From positions 1 through 6,573 of the forward strand of contig JAOQAL010000410.1 in NCBI GenBank assembly GCA_025963615.1: a stretch of DNA of 6,573 nt, written 5' to 3'. Positions 1 to 6,515 of this stretch are shown here, in pieces (position 1 is the first letter of the stretch; every line of letters begins with the position of its first letter). Source of the DNA: Chitinophagaceae bacterium (GTDB lineage Bacteria > Bacteroidota > Bacteroidia > Chitinophagales > Chitinophagaceae). Made by a program: the position numbers and the translations under genes. The notes beneath the pieces are model-generated. The model was not told the DNA's origin. It was given only the letters and a program-made list of their open reading frames with translations, and did not search any database.

Positions 1-1422
1 CCGATTGAGGGTATCAGGCCAGTAGTTAATCTGAATACCATGGAAGTTATCCGCGTAGAGGATTATGGTTTTGTACCACTTCCTCCCCGGGCAGGTAATT
101 ATGCTGCTCATCTTGTCAAAAATTTCAGGACGGATATAAAACCCCTTGAGATCACACAACCAGAAGGTCCTTCTTTCGAGGTGAAGGGCTACGAGGTAAG
201 CTGGCAAAAATGGAATTTTGTGATAGGATTCAATCCCCGGGAGGGTTTAACCCTGCACACCCTCAGCTACAACGATCAGGGGGAAAAACGCTCCATACTT
301 TACAGGGTTTCACTTTCAGAAATGGTGGTTCCCTATGGCGATCCAACTGAAACACAAAAAAGAAAAAATGCGTTTGACAGTGGGGAATATGGCATGGGTA
401 CCTGTGCCAACAGCCTGGAATTGGGTTGTGACTGCCTGGGCTACATTAAATATTTTGATGCCAATATGACGGACAGTAAAGGCAACCTGCTGACCATTAA
501 AAATGCGATCTGCATGCATGAGGAAGACTATGGCATTTTGTGGAAGCACACTGACCGTCGACTGGGCAAACCAGAAGTGCGGCGGTCAAGAAGATTAGTA
601 ATCTCTTCAGTATCGACTGTAGAAAATTACGAATATGGTTTTTTCTGGTATTTATACCAGGATGGCAATATACAACTGGAAGTTAAACTTACCGGCATTC
701 TCTCGCTGGGCGCCTATATGCCAGGAGTAAAACCCAGGTACGGTAGCCTGGTGGCACCGCAATTGTATGCGCCCAACCACCAGCATTTTTTTAATGTAAG
801 ATGTGACTTTGATCTTGATGGGCAGAATAATGCAGTATATGAAGTAAATATTGTTTCGGAAGAAGCGGATGAGAATAATCCTTATGAAAACGCTTTTTAT
901 GCAAAATCCACCTTGCTGGAAAATGAAATGCAGGCAAGATCAAACCTGAATCTTGAAACTTCACGCTACTGGAAAATCGTGAACCATGGACGCAAAAACC
1001 ATGTTGGAGAAGCCGTTGGGTATAAGTTTATGGGAGGAGATAATTGTATCCCTTTTGCATCGCCAAATGCCTATTGGAGGAAGAGAGCCGGCTTTGTAGA
1101 AAATCATGTATGGATAACTCCTTTTAATGAAGAAGAAATGTTTGCAGCTGGCAATTATCCCAATCAAAGCCGCGGCGGCGATGGATTGATAAAATGGACT
1201 GGGGGGAACCGGGCGATTAATGATACCGATATTGTGTTCTGGTATACGATGGGACATACCCATATCCCTAGGCCAGAGGATTACCCGGTGATGCCTGCCG
1301 CTTATATAGGTTTCCTGCTGAAACCCGCTGGTTTTTTCACTGAAAATCCAGCGAATGATGTACCTCCGGCAGAAAAGAAAAAAGTTGAAGGAGGTGGTCA
1401 TTCCTGTTGTTCGTCGCATTAA
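1..1422 (+). CDS. Copper-containing primary-amine oxidase (TPQ type), C-terminal part, 5' end outside window
   Basis: The frame is open from base 1, and the 13 codons before the first ATG (position 40) read PIEGIRPVVNLNT, which fits the family, so the ATG at 40 is internal and the gene is cut by the window. It oxidises primary amines to aldehydes with release of ammonia and hydrogen peroxide. Counting residues from base 1 (473 visible), I see the catalytic-base Asp126 in FDSGEYGMG; the TPQ-forming Tyr210 in TVENYEY; copper ligands His260 and His262 in NHQHFF and His421 in GHTHIPRPEDYPVMP; and the conserved GCDC segment near 142-145. These cover the whole catalytic domain; the N-terminal domains and any signal peptide are out of view. 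The C-terminus is odd: after the usual NPANDVPP it continues as a charged linker ending in HSCCSSH, a possible metal-binding tail. A membrane protein gene follows 14 nt downstream. The family call is firm; the amine substrate is unknown. Confidence 0.95.
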   Translation, partial: PIEGIRPVVNLNTMEVIRVEDYGFVPLPPRAGNYAAHLVKNFRTDIKPLEITQPEGPSFEVKGYEVSWQKWNFVIGFNPREGLTLHTLSYNDQGEKRSILYRVSLSEMVVPYGDPTETQKRKNAFDSGEYGMGTCANSLELGCDCLGYIKYFDANMTDSKGNLLTIKNAICMHEEDYGILWKHTDRRLGKPEVRRSRRLVISSVSTVENYEYGFFWYLYQDGNIQLEVKLTGILSLGAYMPGVKPRYGSLVAPQLYAPNHQHFFNVRCDFDLDGQNNAVYEVNIVSEEADENNPYENAFYAKSTLLENEMQARSNLNLETSRYWKIVNHGRKNHVGEAVGYKFMGGDNCIPFASPNAYWRKRAGFVENHVWITPFNEEEMFAAGNYPNQSRGGDGLIKWTGGNRAINDTDIVFWYTMGHTHIPRPEDYPVMPAAYIGFLLKPAGFFTENPANDVPPAEKKKVEGGGHSCCSSH

Positions 1423-1436
1423 AAAACAGTAAGGAG

Positions 1437-1829
1437 ATGTATAAAAAAATTTCTATCATCGCCTCCGCGGTTGTTTGGGTACTGCTGCCAAAATGCAGCG
1501 CCTGCCTGATGGCTTACATGGGTTTGTTCAGCGCTATGGGGCTTGGGCAAATGGTGAACCATCCGCAGGCGCTACTGGTCATCAAACTGTTGCTGGCAGT
1601 TAATTTATTTGCTTCCCTTTATCTCGCCGTAAGGAAAAAACAATATCTTTTTGCTATCATTAGTTTGGCCTGTGCGCTGGTATTCATCGTCAACAAAATC
1701 TACCTGGAGTCCGTGATCATCAATATTTTCACAGGGGTGGTACTGGCGGCATCGGCACTATGGGTAAGGCTGCCAGGCGTGCGCAAAAGGCAATGCCTTT
1801 TCAACGAACATGAAAAAAAGCCCTGCTGA
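1437..1829 (+). CDS. Small four-helix membrane protein with CxxC motif, MerC-like
   Basis: A 130-residue hydrophobic protein with about four predicted membrane segments (roughly residues 5-17, 43-65, 69-86 and 91-110). The first segment runs into LLPKCSACLMAYMGL, where Cys20 and Cys23 form a CxxC motif followed by a small-residue, Gly-rich stretch. This arrangement resembles MerC/MerT-type mercury transport proteins, in which a Cys pair in the first helix binds metal. Two more Cys lie in the basic tail (120 and 130). I chose the ATG at 1437. An AAGGAG at 1431-1436 abuts it too closely to be a normal ribosome site. A TTG start at 1407, overlapping the amine oxidase gene and lying behind GGAGG at 1390-1394, would add 10 residues. 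The tight coupling to a copper enzyme suggests metal or redox handling, but this is inference; transport has not been shown for such proteins. Confidence 0.75.
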   Translation: MYKKISIIASAVVWVLLPKCSACLMAYMGLFSAMGLGQMVNHPQALLVIKLLLAVNLFASLYLAVRKKQYLFAIISLACALVFIVNKIYLESVIINIFTGVVLAASALWVRLPGVRKRQCLFNEHEKKPC

Positions 1830-2101
1830 GTTATTTGCGCGGCAAAACTAATGTTCACATTAACTAAATTGTGCTGGCCATTTTTGATTGTGTTGAATGC
1901 ATAGCTGGCAGGAATATTAAACCCCTGCTTTGCAAAAAAGTATATAGATATGCTGAATAAGGAGAGGTTTTTTAACTGCTGGCAGCAGACTTTTGGCAAC
2001 TGGAAGGCTTTGTAAAGCTAAACAGCGCCTTCAACCGAAACATTAGTGACCGGGACCGGAGTATTTTATTTTCAAAGCAGTCAGCATAAAAAGATAATTT
2101 T
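1830..2101. other. Intergenic region without a recognised gene
   Basis: No credible gene is visible. A weak imperfect hairpin (AGTT/AACT with TTGC/GCAA, about 1829-1850) directly follows the membrane-protein stop but has no T-run, so I do not call a terminator. A 21-codon ATG frame at 1950-2015 is followed in another frame by an open stretch to the stop at 2087-2089 (ending NISDRDRSILFSKQSA). Together these could be a decayed gene remnant, but both are short and unrecognised. The promoter of the downstream operon should lie here; I found no convincing Bacteroidota-type pair (TTTG, then TAnnTTTG). Confidence 0.5.
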
Positions 2102-3013
2102 ATGAACATATCGAAGGACATCATAAATAATGTCGAAGTCCTTACGATACAAAATGATCATTTGAAATGTGACGCGGTGCCTGCGCTTGGAGGCAAGATA
2201 ATGAGTGTGTATAATAAAGATTTGCAGAAAGAATTTTTATGGAAGAACCAAAATCTTGATCTTGCTGTGAAACAAACCGGAGATGATTATGATTCAAATT
2301 TCCTCGGCGGCATTGATGAATTAATACCGAATGATATACCGGAAAATATCGATGGGATTGACTATCCGGATCATGGAGAATTATGGACAACTCCCCTGTC
2401 CTATGAGATCCGGGAAAATAAAATAATCTTAACAGGTTCATTAAGATTGAGCGGTCTTTTTTATCAGAAAACGATTTATCTCAACGAGGACTCGCCATCC
2501 ATTATGCTATATTATATCATCAGGAATGATTCGCCTGCTGTCAAAAAATTTTTGTGGAAAATGCATGCGGCTTTACAAATTAAAAAAGGAGATCGATTAG
2601 TGACCCCTGCGCAAAAAGGAAAGGTTGTTGATATTGCTTATTCACGATTTTCGAACACTAATGAATTCGACTGGCCGATGATCGAAAAAACAGATGCTTC
2701 TGAAGTGCCTGGAAAAAACAATGAAATGGATTTCTTCTTCCTGTATGATATCCCGGTAGCGGAAATGAAATTTTTAGGCGGTAATAAAGGGCATGAATTC
2801 AGGTATAGCTATGATAAAACCGTTTTCCCTTTTCAATGGTATTTTGCCTCGTACGGCGGTTTTTTAAATCATTATACAGCTATCTTAGAACCTTGTTCGG
2901 CAATGCCCCTGAGCGTTAATGATGCAAAACAACTAAATCAGTGTACGGTATTGCAGCCGGATGAAGAATTAAGTACGCAGGTAAGGATATATGCTGGCAA
3001 AGTACAAACATAA
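2102..3013 (+). CDS. Aldose 1-epimerase-like protein (galactose mutarotase superfamily)
   Basis: A 303-residue protein of the usual length for the mutarotase fold, with no signal peptide, so probably cytoplasmic. Enzymes of this fold interconvert alpha and beta anomers of sugars. Features that fit: an N-terminal strand region with VPALGGKIMSVYN (residues 26-38), where the family has its first beta elements; His91 in DYPDHGELW, at the place of the first active-site His; His155 in KMHAALQI, matching the second His; and Glu263 in AILEPCSAMP, matching the catalytic Glu near the C-terminus. The start lies behind an A-rich stretch with no Shine-Dalgarno, which is usual in Bacteroidota. It is the first gene of a three-gene operon, with 9 nt to the next start. 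The context suggests it supplies the anomer used by the following dehydrogenase. The substrate is unknown, and a non-catalytic sugar-binding role cannot be excluded. Confidence 0.85.
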   Translation: MNISKDIINNVEVLTIQNDHLKCDAVPALGGKIMSVYNKDLQKEFLWKNQNLDLAVKQTGDDYDSNFLGGIDELIPNDIPENIDGIDYPDHGELWTTPLSYEIRENKIILTGSLRLSGLFYQKTIYLNEDSPSIMLYYIIRNDSPAVKKFLWKMHAALQIKKGDRLVTPAQKGKVVDIAYSRFSNTNEFDWPMIEKTDASEVPGKNNEMDFFFLYDIPVAEMKFLGGNKGHEFRYSYDKTVFPFQWYFASYGGFLNHYTAILEPCSAMPLSVNDAKQLNQCTVLQPDEELSTQVRIYAGKVQT

Positions 3014-3022
3014 AACTCCACG

Positions 3023-3775
3023 ATGACCAGGAAAAAAGTATTAATCACGGGCGCCGCATCAGGCATCGGAAAATCCGCAGCCCTGCGTTTTTCATCGGAA
3101 GGATATGACGTATGCCTGAACGATATACAATCTGATAAATTAGCGTTCCTGGTAAAAGAACTTTCACCGGGTAGTCACCTTGTATTGGAAGGCAGCTATG
3201 CTGATCAAACGATTATAGACAAAGGAGAACGGTTAATACATGAAAAATGGGGCCGGCTGGATGTGTTGGTAAACTGCGCCGGTCTATTCCAAAAAACAGA
3301 TCCCATAACAATGGAAATTGAGCAATGGCGTCCGGTCTTTGATACCATGGTAAATGGTTGTGTGTTGATTTCAAGACTCGCAGTAAAGTTTATGACGGCA
3401 GGCGGGCGAATTATCCATATTTCTTCAATACATGGAACCAGGGCGGAGAAATTTGCGAGCAGCTACTCGATGGCAAAAGCAGCCATTAATCAATACTGCC
3501 GGTCCATGGCGCTGGAATTGGCCGACCGAAATATCCTGGTAAATGCAATAGCGCCGGGATTTGTTGATACAGCGATGTCTGTCGTAGATGGACAAAATGA
3601 ATTAGAAGGCCAATGGTTTAAGGAAAATTATATTGAAAGTCATCATCTCCCCCTGAAACGTGCAGCGCAGGCCGAAGAAATTGCCGGCATTGCATTCTTC
3701 CTTGCCGGTAAGGATTCATCCTATATTACAGGGCAGGTTATTGTTGCAGATGGGGGACTTACTATTACATTTTGA
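3023..3775 (+). CDS. Short-chain dehydrogenase/reductase (classical SDR), probable sugar or sugar-acid dehydrogenase
   Basis: A complete classical SDR of 250 residues. The Rossmann cofactor motif TGAASGIG is at residues 9-16. Asp34 ends the second strand (VCLNDI), which in this family usually favours NAD(H) over NADP(H). The NCAG motif is at 84-87. The catalytic tetrad is Asn111, Ser135, Tyr148 and Lys152, with the exact 13- and 4-residue spacing expected. The IAPGFVDT segment after the active site and the C-terminal ITGQVIVADGG are also typical. It starts 9 nt after the mutarotase stop and ends 9 nt before the enolase-superfamily gene, so all three are almost surely co-transcribed. In that setting it may oxidise an aldose to its lactone, or act later on a keto-deoxy sugar acid. 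The family is certain; the substrate is inferred only from context, since SDR sequences rarely reveal it. Confidence 0.93.
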   Translation: MTRKKVLITGAASGIGKSAALRFSSEGYDVCLNDIQSDKLAFLVKELSPGSHLVLEGSYADQTIIDKGERLIHEKWGRLDVLVNCAGLFQKTDPITMEIEQWRPVFDTMVNGCVLISRLAVKFMTAGGRIIHISSIHGTRAEKFASSYSMAKAAINQYCRSMALELADRNILVNAIAPGFVDTAMSVVDGQNELEGQWFKENYIESHHLPLKRAAQAEEIAGIAFFLAGKDSSYITGQVIVADGGLTITF

Positions 3776-3784
3776 TAAAAAAAT

Positions 3785-4957
3785 ATGAAAATCGAGTCAG
3801 TTGATTTTTTTTACCTGAGCATGCCCGTGGTACTGGATATCGGTGATGGCAGCCAGGATGCATTGCTGGTGCGGATCAGGGCCGGCGGGCTGGAAGGCTG
3901 GGGAGAATGCGAAGCTTCCCCGCTAACGAGCATTGCCAGCTATTACACGCCGATGTCGCATAGTGCATGCAAACCATTGAGATATTCTTTAGAAGGAAGA
4001 CACCTGAACAATGCCGGTGACATTCAAAGTATAGCTGACAGCATTCACGAAAACTCGTTGGACCTTTTACAGGCAGATCATACGTTATCCGGGATTGATA
4101 TCGCTTTATGGGATTTGTTGGGAAAAAAATTGCAAACTCCGGTATATAAACTATTAGGATATAAAAAAACATTCCCTAAACTACCTTATGCTTCACAGTT
4201 ATTTGGCGATACTCCTGAAGACACTTATGCAAAAGCGGTGAAAACCAAAGCTTCCGGATTTAGAGCGGTAAAATTTGGCTGGGGACCATTCGGAAGAAAA
4301 AATTTGGTTGATGATGTGGCACAATTGAATGCCGCAAGGGAAGGTATTGGAATGGATGCTTACCTGATGATCGATGCAGGTACCGTATGGCGCGAAGATG
4401 TTATGGAAGCTCAAAAAAGGTTACAGGCATTGAAGGACATTAATGCATACTGGCTGGAAGAGCCCTTTATTAATGGCAGTTTGAATCCTTATAAATCGTT
4501 ATCGGATCTATCGCCGGTGCCGCTTGCAGGTGGCGAAGGTTGCAACAATTTTGTTCAGGCCCGGGCGATGATTGACTATGCCGGGATCCAGTTTATACAG
4601 ATCGATGCCGGGCGTATTGGAGGAATTATGGTGGCCAAACGGGTGGCAGATATAGCCCTGGGAAAAAACATAACGTATGTTAACCATACTTTTACCTCAC
4701 ATCTTGCGCTCAGCGCATCCCTGCAACCGTTTGCAGGTATAGAATCCGCACTGATCAGTGAGTATCCGGTGGAATTAAAATCATTGGCCGAAGAAATAAG
4801 TAAGGAGAAAATAATAAGAGATGGTGATGGCTATATTCATGTACCGGAAAAGGCTGGCCTGGGGATTACAGTTGATACAACAGCATTACAAAAATACCTG
4901 GTGAATGTAGAAATAAAAGTAAATGACAGGATAATTTATTATACTCCCGTCTTATAA
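3785..4957 (+). CDS. Enolase-superfamily enzyme, mandelate racemase/muconate lactonizing type, probable sugar-acid dehydratase
   Basis: A complete 390-residue protein: an N-terminal capping domain (about 1-125), then the TIM-barrel. The three metal ligands are Asp197 (LMIDAG), Glu225 (WLEEPF) and Glu251 (AGGEG). Asp274 (IQIDAGRIGG) and His301 (NHTF) form the Asp-His pair; their 27-residue spacing equals that of mandelate racemase Asp270 and His297. At the barrel strand that normally carries Lys-x-Lys, the sequence is AVKFGWGPFG: Lys163 is kept but Gly165 replaces the second Lys, so the His-Asp pair is the likely base. Members of this subgroup dehydrate acid sugars to 2-keto-3-deoxy acids, or racemise or epimerise. 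As the last gene of the operon, after a mutarotase and an SDR, dehydration of a sugar acid is the best guess. The start follows an AT-rich, A-heavy stretch without a Shine-Dalgarno. The exact substrate cannot be assigned. Confidence 0.9.
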   Translation: MKIESVDFFYLSMPVVLDIGDGSQDALLVRIRAGGLEGWGECEASPLTSIASYYTPMSHSACKPLRYSLEGRHLNNAGDIQSIADSIHENSLDLLQADHTLSGIDIALWDLLGKKLQTPVYKLLGYKKTFPKLPYASQLFGDTPEDTYAKAVKTKASGFRAVKFGWGPFGRKNLVDDVAQLNAAREGIGMDAYLMIDAGTVWREDVMEAQKRLQALKDINAYWLEEPFINGSLNPYKSLSDLSPVPLAGGEGCNNFVQARAMIDYAGIQFIQIDAGRIGGIMVAKRVADIALGKNITYVNHTFTSHLALSASLQPFAGIESALISEYPVELKSLAEEISKEKIIRDGDGYIHVPEKAGLGITVDTTALQKYLVNVEIKVNDRIIYYTPVL

Positions 4958-4975
4958 TCACCGGAATAACAAGCT

Positions 4976-5866
4976 TCAGGCGCTGGCCTTTAAAAACCGC
5001 CTTCTGTATTCTTTGGGTATGACACCGGTTATCCTTCGAAAATGTTTATAAAAATTCGAGAGGTTTTCAAATCCACTTTCAAAACAGATATGGGCGATAT
5101 TTTGATCTTCCCGCATCAGTAGTTTACAGGCATGGCTGATACGAACTTCCGTTATATAATCAGAAAAAGTTTTCCTTGTATGGTGTTTAAAGTACCTTGA
5201 AAAAGACGCATTGCTCATATGAAGGATGTCCGCGATTTCGTGAACATATATTTCGCGGTGAAAATTGTTCATGATATAATCAAAAATGATATTGATGCGG
5301 CTGGTGTCACGGGGATTGCCAATATCATGATTTTTACTGATCTCATAATCGGCAGAAAGTAATGGAACCACTTCGTTGCTTTCAGAAAGTTTTACAAGAA
5401 TATCCAGGAGACTCACGAGGCGCTGTGGTGCGCTTTCTGCCTGCATTCCATGGAGCCGGTCGATAATATACTGCTTAATGTTTCCGTGAATTTCCAGTGC
5501 AAAACGCGAGCTATGGAGCAGCTTTTCCACCATTTTCATTTCCGGGATATTAAAAAAATTAAGGCCAAGAAAATCTTTGGTAAAGTGAATAAATGTTGAG
5601 CTGGCTTCGAGTTTTCCGTTCTTCTTGTAATATTCCCCGTTATTCCTGAAAAAGTGCGGGATCCTTGGACCTATCAGCAATAAGGCGCCCTCTTCAAAAA
5701 CACTTACACTATCACCTATAAATTTTGTCCCTTTGCTTTTATCGATAGCCACCAATTCATACTCTTCATGAAAATGCCATGGCTTATCAAAATAATCACA
5801 ATGCCAGTTATTGTAAAGAAATGATGTATTACTTATTAAAGGGAGTTTATGCAATTGTGGCCTCAT
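4976..5866 (-). CDS. AraC-family transcriptional regulator with N-terminal cupin domain
   Basis: A 296-residue regulator of normal length. The N-terminal half looks like a cupin sugar-sensing domain: WHFHEEYEL (residues 30-38, with His31, His33 and Glu35) and a later PRIPHFF (His71). The C-terminal third is the AraC DNA-binding domain with two helix-turn-helix units. The first is around 206-228 (EIADILHMSNASFSRYFK) and the second around 255-278, ending in the family signature CFESGFENLSNFYKHFRR followed by TGVIPKEYR. The gene converges on the three-gene sugar operon and ends 18 nt from it, so the two are not divergently transcribed from a shared promoter. It may still control the operon by binding upstream of 2102, which is inference from proximity. 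The ATG at 5866 has no Shine-Dalgarno. The repeat region begins about 140 nt upstream of its start. Confidence 0.93.
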   Translation of the reverse strand: MRPQLHKLPLISNTSFLYNNWHCDYFDKPWHFHEEYELVAIDKSKGTKFIGDSVSVFEEGALLLIGPRIPHFFRNNGEYYKKNGKLEASSTFIHFTKDFLGLNFFNIPEMKMVEKLLHSSRFALEIHGNIKQYIIDRLHGMQAESAPQRLVSLLDILVKLSESNEVVPLLSADYEISKNHDIGNPRDTSRINIIFDYIMNNFHREIYVHEIADILHMSNASFSRYFKHHTRKTFSDYITEVRISHACKLLMREDQNIAHICFESGFENLSNFYKHFRRITGVIPKEYRRRFLKASA

Positions 5867-6004
5867 ATCCCGATATTAAGACTGTTTAGAACATCAATCT
5901 AGGATTTTTTTTGCAACTGCGAAAGGGCGATGTGTTAAAAGAAATGCACAGCTAAAAATGATAAAAAAACATACAAAAGAGGCTGAAAATGATATAAACT
6001 TCTC
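5867..6004. other. Upstream region of the AraC-family gene, possible promoter
   Basis: AT-rich intergenic DNA with a T8 run at 5905-5912. On the minus strand, TTTCG (5920-5924) lies 18 nt before TAGATTG (5895-5901), which is 28 nt before the AraC start codon. This loosely resembles the Bacteroidota -33/-7 arrangement (TTTG and TAnnTTTG), but both boxes deviate from consensus. It is a weak candidate promoter only; nothing else is recognisable. Confidence 0.25.
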
Positions 6005-6191
6005 TTTGAACCACGGAGGCAGGGAGGCACAGAGAGACACAGAGATAAGTTTAGAAGTTTATTAGTTCAAAAGTTCAGGAACCCTTCGATCAATTGAGGG
6101 GGGATTTAGTTTTCGGCAACCCGAAACTTCTAAACTTATAATCTTAGTCGTCCTCCGTGACTCTGTGCCTCGGTGTCTTAGTGTTCCAAAA
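6005..6191. repeat. Imperfect palindromic element, copy 1
   Basis: The ends are TTTGAACCAC on the left and GTGTTCCAAAA on the right, roughly complementary. An inner perfect 16-bp inverted repeat pairs 6045-6060 (ATAAGTTTAGAAGTTT) with 6124-6139. An 11-bp perfect match pairs 6024-6034 (GAGGCACAGAG) with 6161-6171. A small hairpin, TTTCGG-CAAC-CCGAAA, sits at 6111-6126. The left arm is made of 8-nt modules (6012, 6020, 6028, then a 2-nt insertion, then 6038), and the right arm has four modules from 6152 to 6183. It could fold as a long hairpin in RNA or as a cruciform. It resembles interspersed GGCACAGAG-type repeats that I recall from diverse bacterial genomes; this is memory, not a search. 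No transposase or clear target duplication is visible. Confidence 0.8.
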
Positions 6192-6256
6192 TTGTATTTT
6201 ATCCCTCCCATAACCTGGAAGTCAAATTATTACTTAGGCATTTTAGAGGTTAAATG

Positions 6257-6450
6257 TTTTGAAACACAGCGGCACAGCGACACGGAGGCACAGGGAATAC
6301 ATTCAGAGTTTAGAAGTTTATTGGTTCAAAAGTTCAGGAACCCTTTGATCAATTGAGGGGGGATTTAGTTTTCGGCAACCCGAAACTTCTAAACTTATAA
6401 TCTTAGTCTTCCTCCGTGACTCTGTGCCTCGGTGTCTTAGTGTTCCAAAA
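6257..6450. repeat. Imperfect palindromic element, copy 2
   Basis: The ends TTTTGAAACAC (6257-6267) and GTGTTCCAAAA (6440-6450) are complementary except at one position. The left arm carries four in-phase octamers at 6265, 6273, 6281 and 6289; the right arm carries four at 6411, 6419, 6427 and 6435. Read on one strand, all eight have CAC at positions 1-3 and G at position 7. The inner inverted repeat is 6307-6320 against 6382-6396, slightly shorter than in copy 1 because the left flank differs. The left arm is clearly different from that of copy 1, while the interior and right arm are nearly identical to it. Confidence 0.8.
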
Positions 6451-6515
6451 TTGTATTTTGTCCTTACCATAACCTGGAAGTCAAATTATTACTTAGGCAT
6501 TTTAGAGGTTAAATG

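Noticed and set aside
961..1419. 152-codon minus-strand open frame
   Set aside because: It lies antisense within the amine oxidase catalytic domain, whose conserved copper-ligand motif is on the plus strand; it is a shadow frame.
1700..1999. 99-codon minus-strand open frame covering the membrane-protein end and the gap
   Set aside because: No recognisable domain, and it half overlaps a better supported gene; its composition looks like a shadow of the hydrophobic plus-strand gene.
4976..4992. Bidirectional terminator between the operon and the AraC gene
   Set aside because: Only a 4-bp stem (AGGC/GCCT) is present, inside the regulator's coding end; it is too weak to call.
6165..6356. 63-codon plus-strand open frame across the repeat
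   Set aside because: It spans the right arm, the linker and the next left arm, and encodes repeat-derived peptide (TQRHSDTEAQ). It has no domain and is explained by the repeat.
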